From positions 12,301-76,300 of the forward strand of contig NZ_JBNXUO010000025.1 of NCBI RefSeq assembly GCF_050563535.1: a stretch of DNA of 64,000 nt, written 5' to 3'. The number at the start of each line of letters is the position of its first letter. The first letter of the stretch is position 1. The notes below the pieces were generated by a model. It worked only from the letters and a program-made list of their open reading frames with translations. It did no database searches and had not been told where the DNA came from. The stretch is from Falsiroseomonas sp050563535. GTDB taxonomy: Bacteria > Pseudomonadota > Alphaproteobacteria > Acetobacterales > Acetobacteraceae. Of the stretch, positions 61,572 to 64,000 are shown piece after piece. Both the position numbers and the translations under genes were made by a program.

Positions 61572-62330
61572 ATGGGCATCGCGGCGCGCATCGTCCTGAT
61601 CGACCGGGAACAGGAAGCCGGGACCGGCACCGCCGCCTATCTCGGCCGCAACGGCCTGCAGGTGGACATGCTGCCGGCCGCCGATTCCACGCTGCGCCAC
61701 GTCGCCAGCCGGCCCCCCGGCCTCGTGGTGCTGCACCACCGGCTCGAACTCGACCGCGACCTCGGCCTGCTGCGCCGCATCCGCGCGGTCTCCGCGGTGC
61801 CGACGATCATGCGCGCGATGGACGCCGACGACGAGGTGGACCGCGTCATGGCGCTCGAACTCGGCGCCGACGACTACCTGTCGAGCCACGCAAGCCCGCG
61901 CGAACTGCTGGCCCGCATCCGCAGCGTGCTGCGCCGCGCGGGCGGCGGGGCGGTGCCGGCCGGCGAATCCGGCTGGCGGATCTGCCCGCGCCAGCGCGAG
62001 CTGTTCGGGCCCGACGGCGCCCCGCGGGGCCTCACATCCGCGGAATACGAGCTGCTGCACGGCCTGGTGCGCCAGCAGGGCGTGCCGGTGCAGCGCGACG
62101 CGCTGTCGCTGGCGGTGCTGCGCCGGCCCTACCACCCGGAGGACCGCGCGCTCGATAACCTGGTGCTGCGGTTGCGGCGCAAGCTGAACGACGACGGCGC
62201 CAGCGCGCGACTGATCAAGTCGGTCCGCGGGGTCGGCTACGTCTTCGTCGGCTTCGACGCGGCGGAGGGGAGGGAGCGCCCGCCCCGCGCCGGATCGGTT
62301 CCCGAGCCCCATGTCACGAGCGCGTGTTGA
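61572..62330 (+). CDS. OmpR-like winged-helix regulator with degenerate receiver domain
   Basis: 252 residues. A receiver-like domain (1-122) is followed by a winged-helix DNA-binding domain (GLTSAEYELLHGLVRQQGVPVQRDAL; EDRALDNLVLRLRRKLNDDG; KSVRGVGYVFVGF). The receiver keeps the fold (ALELGADDYLSSHASPRELLARIRSVLRR) but has His55-His56 where the phospho-accepting Asp should be, Ala82 for the Thr and Ser105 for the Lys. It therefore probably works without phosphorylation. No partner histidine kinase is adjacent. It precedes the RTX gene, which it might control. Confidence 0.85.
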   Translation: MGIAARIVLIDREQEAGTGTAAYLGRNGLQVDMLPAADSTLRHVASRPPGLVVLHHRLELDRDLGLLRRIRAVSAVPTIMRAMDADDEVDRVMALELGADDYLSSHASPRELLARIRSVLRRAGGGAVPAGESGWRICPRQRELFGPDGAPRGLTSAEYELLHGLVRQQGVPVQRDALSLAVLRRPYHPEDRALDNLVLRLRRKLNDDGASARLIKSVRGVGYVFVGFDAAEGRERPPRAGSVPEPHVTSAC

Positions 62331-62435
62331 TTATTGTCTTTCTACCTATGCGTGTAGACCAAGCAGGTTTTACAACCCCGATAGCCGCAGCCCAAGCGGC
62401 CCTGACCACAGCCTGCTTAGGACAAGGATCCCCTC

Positions 62436-63263
62436 ATGGCCGACTTCGCCTCCATCCCCGGCAGCTGGTACGGCACGCAGCAAGCCGACGTGATCGACGC
62501 CGACGCCGCCTTCCCCGGCGTCCTCGACAACATGCTGGTGACCTATGGCGGCGACGACTACCTGCTCGCCGGCCGCGGCCATGACTTCGTCCTGGCCGGC
62601 AAGGGCGACGACACCGCCTTCGGCGGCACCGGCGACGACCTGCTCTACGGCGAGGACGGCAAGGACCGCCTCGACGGCGGCACGGGCGACGACATCGTCG
62701 ACGGCGGCAAGGGCACCGACCTGCTGTTCGGCGGCGAAGGGCGCGACAGCCTGTTCGGCGGCCAGGGCGACGACACGATCGATGCCGGCACGGGTGACGA
62801 CGTCGCCGCCGGCGGCAAGGGCGCGGACCTCATCAACGGCGGCACGGGCAACGACCGCGCGGCGGGCGACGAAGGCGACGACACCCTGTTCGGCGGCAGC
62901 GGCGACGACTGGCTCTCCGGCGGCAAGGGCGACGACATGGTCGTCGGCTCCGGCGGCCGCGACACCATCCACGGCGATGCGGGCGACGACCGCCTCTCGG
63001 GCGGCGCGGATGCGGACACCTTCTACTTCGAGTCCAAGTTCGGCGGCGACGTCGTGCTCGACTTCCGCCCCGGCGAGGACATGCTGGCGATCAAGGCCGG
63101 CATCAACGGCACGAGCATCGACAGCGCCAGCGACCTCGCCTCCTTCGTCAAGGGCGGGCCGATGGGCGCGGTCATCTCGCTCGGCGGCGACAGCATCACG
63201 CTGGTCGGCGTCTCGCGCGACGACCTGCTCAGCCACCTGAACGACTACGTGAAGATCGTCTGA
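62436..63263 (+). CDS. Small RTX calcium-binding protein, probably secreted by a type I system
   Basis: 275 residues. From about residue 38 to 195 it is nearly all RTX nonapeptides (GGxGxDxhx), for example GGTGDDLLYGEDGKDRLDGG, AGTGDDVAAGG and GGSGDDWLSGGKGDD, which bind Ca2+ in a parallel beta roll. The non-repeat C-terminus (YFESKFGGDVVLDFRPGEDM... ending LLSHLNDYVKIV) looks like the uncleaved C-terminal signal of type I secretion. There is no catalytic domain. AAGGATC precedes ATG 62436, and the upstream 105 bp are AT-rich. No HlyB/HlyD/TolC set is in the window. Confidence 0.9.
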   Translation: MADFASIPGSWYGTQQADVIDADAAFPGVLDNMLVTYGGDDYLLAGRGHDFVLAGKGDDTAFGGTGDDLLYGEDGKDRLDGGTGDDIVDGGKGTDLLFGGEGRDSLFGGQGDDTIDAGTGDDVAAGGKGADLINGGTGNDRAAGDEGDDTLFGGSGDDWLSGGKGDDMVVGSGGRDTIHGDAGDDRLSGGADADTFYFESKFGGDVVLDFRPGEDMLAIKAGINGTSIDSASDLASFVKGGPMGAVISLGGDSITLVGVSRDDLLSHLNDYVKIV

Positions 63264-63281
63264 GGCGGGCGCGGGGGACGC

Positions 63282-64000
63282 ATGGCGGCACAGGCCCTGC
63301 CGGCCGGGGCGCGATCCCCGGCCATCCCCCGAACCGCCTGGAGTCCAGGGGGCTTCCTCGCCCTCGACGCCGCGATCCCGCCGGTCCCTTCGCAGGGGCC
63401 GGCGGAACTGCGTCTGGACGGCGTCACCGTGATGCCGCCCGTCGCCTGCCTCGCCCTGCCGGGCGGCCTGCTGGCCCTGGCCGCCGCCTCCGCCGCCTGC
63501 GCCGAAGGCGCGGTGCTCGAACTCCGCCGCGACGGGCGCGCACTGGCCCATGCCACGCTCGGGCCGGCGGGCGGGCTCGCCACGCTGCTCGCCGACCGGG
63601 CGGAGCCCGACCTGCTGGTCCTGCTGCGCCGCCTGGTCGCCGCCGCGCCCGCCTTCCGCGCGCGCACCGACCCTCGCTTCGGCGGGCTGTGCCACGCCGT
63701 CGCAGCCGCCCTCGCCGCGCGCCCGGCCGCCGCGTTGGCCGGCGACCGCCCCTGCCTCTGGCGCCTGCCGGAACCCGCGGCGCCGGGCGCCTGGCACCTG
63801 CTGGCCCCCGCCGCGGCGCTCCGCCCCATCGCCGCGCCCGAACCAGGCTCCCGCCTCCTCCTGCTCGATGCGCCGCCGGGCGGGGGCGCTTTGCTCCTGC
63901 CGCCGGATGGTCCGCCCATCGCGCTGCCGGCGCCGGCCGCGACGCCCCCCTCCCTCGTCGCGCTGGCCCGCCGCGGCGGCGCGGCGCGCGGCGCGCTGGC
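63282..64000 (+). CDS. Unrecognised protein, N-terminal 239 residues (runs off window)
   Basis: An ATG 18 bp after the RTX stop, preceded by CGCGGGGGACGC, opens a frame with no stop to the window edge. The translation begins MAAQALPAGARSPAIPRTAW and is Ala/Leu/Pro/Arg-rich, with segments such as LRLDGVTVMPPVACLALPGG, DLLVLLRRLVAAAPAFRART and SRLLLLDAPPGGGALLLPPD. I do not recognise a family. Codon use (third-position GC) and tight spacing after the RTX gene suggest it is real and co-transcribed. Confidence 0.6.
   Translation, partial: MAAQALPAGARSPAIPRTAWSPGGFLALDAAIPPVPSQGPAELRLDGVTVMPPVACLALPGGLLALAAASAACAEGAVLELRRDGRALAHATLGPAGGLATLLADRAEPDLLVLLRRLVAAAPAFRARTDPRFGGLCHAVAAALAARPAAALAGDRPCLWRLPEPAAPGAWHLLAPAAALRPIAAPEPGSRLLLLDAPPGGGALLLPPDGPPIALPAPAATPPSLVALARRGGAARGAL

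Overview
The window is uniformly GC-rich DNA with tightly packed operons, many joined by ATGA or GTGA stop/start overlaps. It looks like a chromosomal segment of an aerobic alphaproteobacterium. Family content (alternative complex III, caa3 oxidase, Bug-type receptors, PhoX, LacI, many sulfonate-type genes) suggests an Acetobacteraceae/Roseomonas-like organism, but that is inference; no rRNA or marker gene is present to prove it.

Layout. 1-3033: the start of a PhoX-family phosphatase (minus) diverges from two overlapping M20-family amidohydrolase genes (plus). 3062-17757: a complete type I-E CRISPR-Cas locus on the minus strand, in the order cas3, cse1, cse2, cas7, cas5, cas6e, cas1, cas2, a short leader, then a 5.7 kb array of 94 near-identical repeats plus a decayed terminal repeat. 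17888-26400: a formate/selenium module. It has a selenocysteine formate dehydrogenase with an in-frame UGA and a recognisable SECIS hairpin, its FeS and NrfD-like membrane subunits, two unknown small proteins and a FocA-type formate channel. Facing them on the minus strand are selB and the selenocysteine tRNA, which are needed to read that UGA; selA and selD are not in the window.

26565-39093: a respiratory block on the minus strand. Alternative complex III genes actB-F lie downstream, and actA lies about 5 kb upstream, separated by a caa3-type cytochrome oxidase set (ctaG, coxB with a fused cytochrome c domain, a coxA-coxC fusion and a small membrane protein) and by one plus-strand cytochrome c lipoprotein gene. 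Formate oxidation would feed quinol; complex III and the caa3 oxidase would pass those electrons to oxygen.

39476-57572: a catabolic cluster under a divergent LacI regulator. It has a TauABC-like importer, a HisD/HpsN-type dehydrogenase, a DegT-type aminotransferase, an N-acyl-D-amino-acid deacylase, an SDR, a zinc-alcohol-dehydrogenase relative, a CuyA-like cysteate sulfo-lyase, a putative sulfate/sulfite exporter, a DUF3604 protein and two further solute receptors of other families. Together these suggest uptake and desulfonation of a C3 amino- or hydroxy-sulfonate. A remnant of a second deacylase and a truncated Bug receptor show gene loss in and beside the cluster.

58171-64000: tRNA-Thr(CGU), a MacAB-like export system, an OmpR-like regulator lacking the phosphorylatable Asp, a small RTX calcium-binding protein, and an unrecognised gene running off the window.
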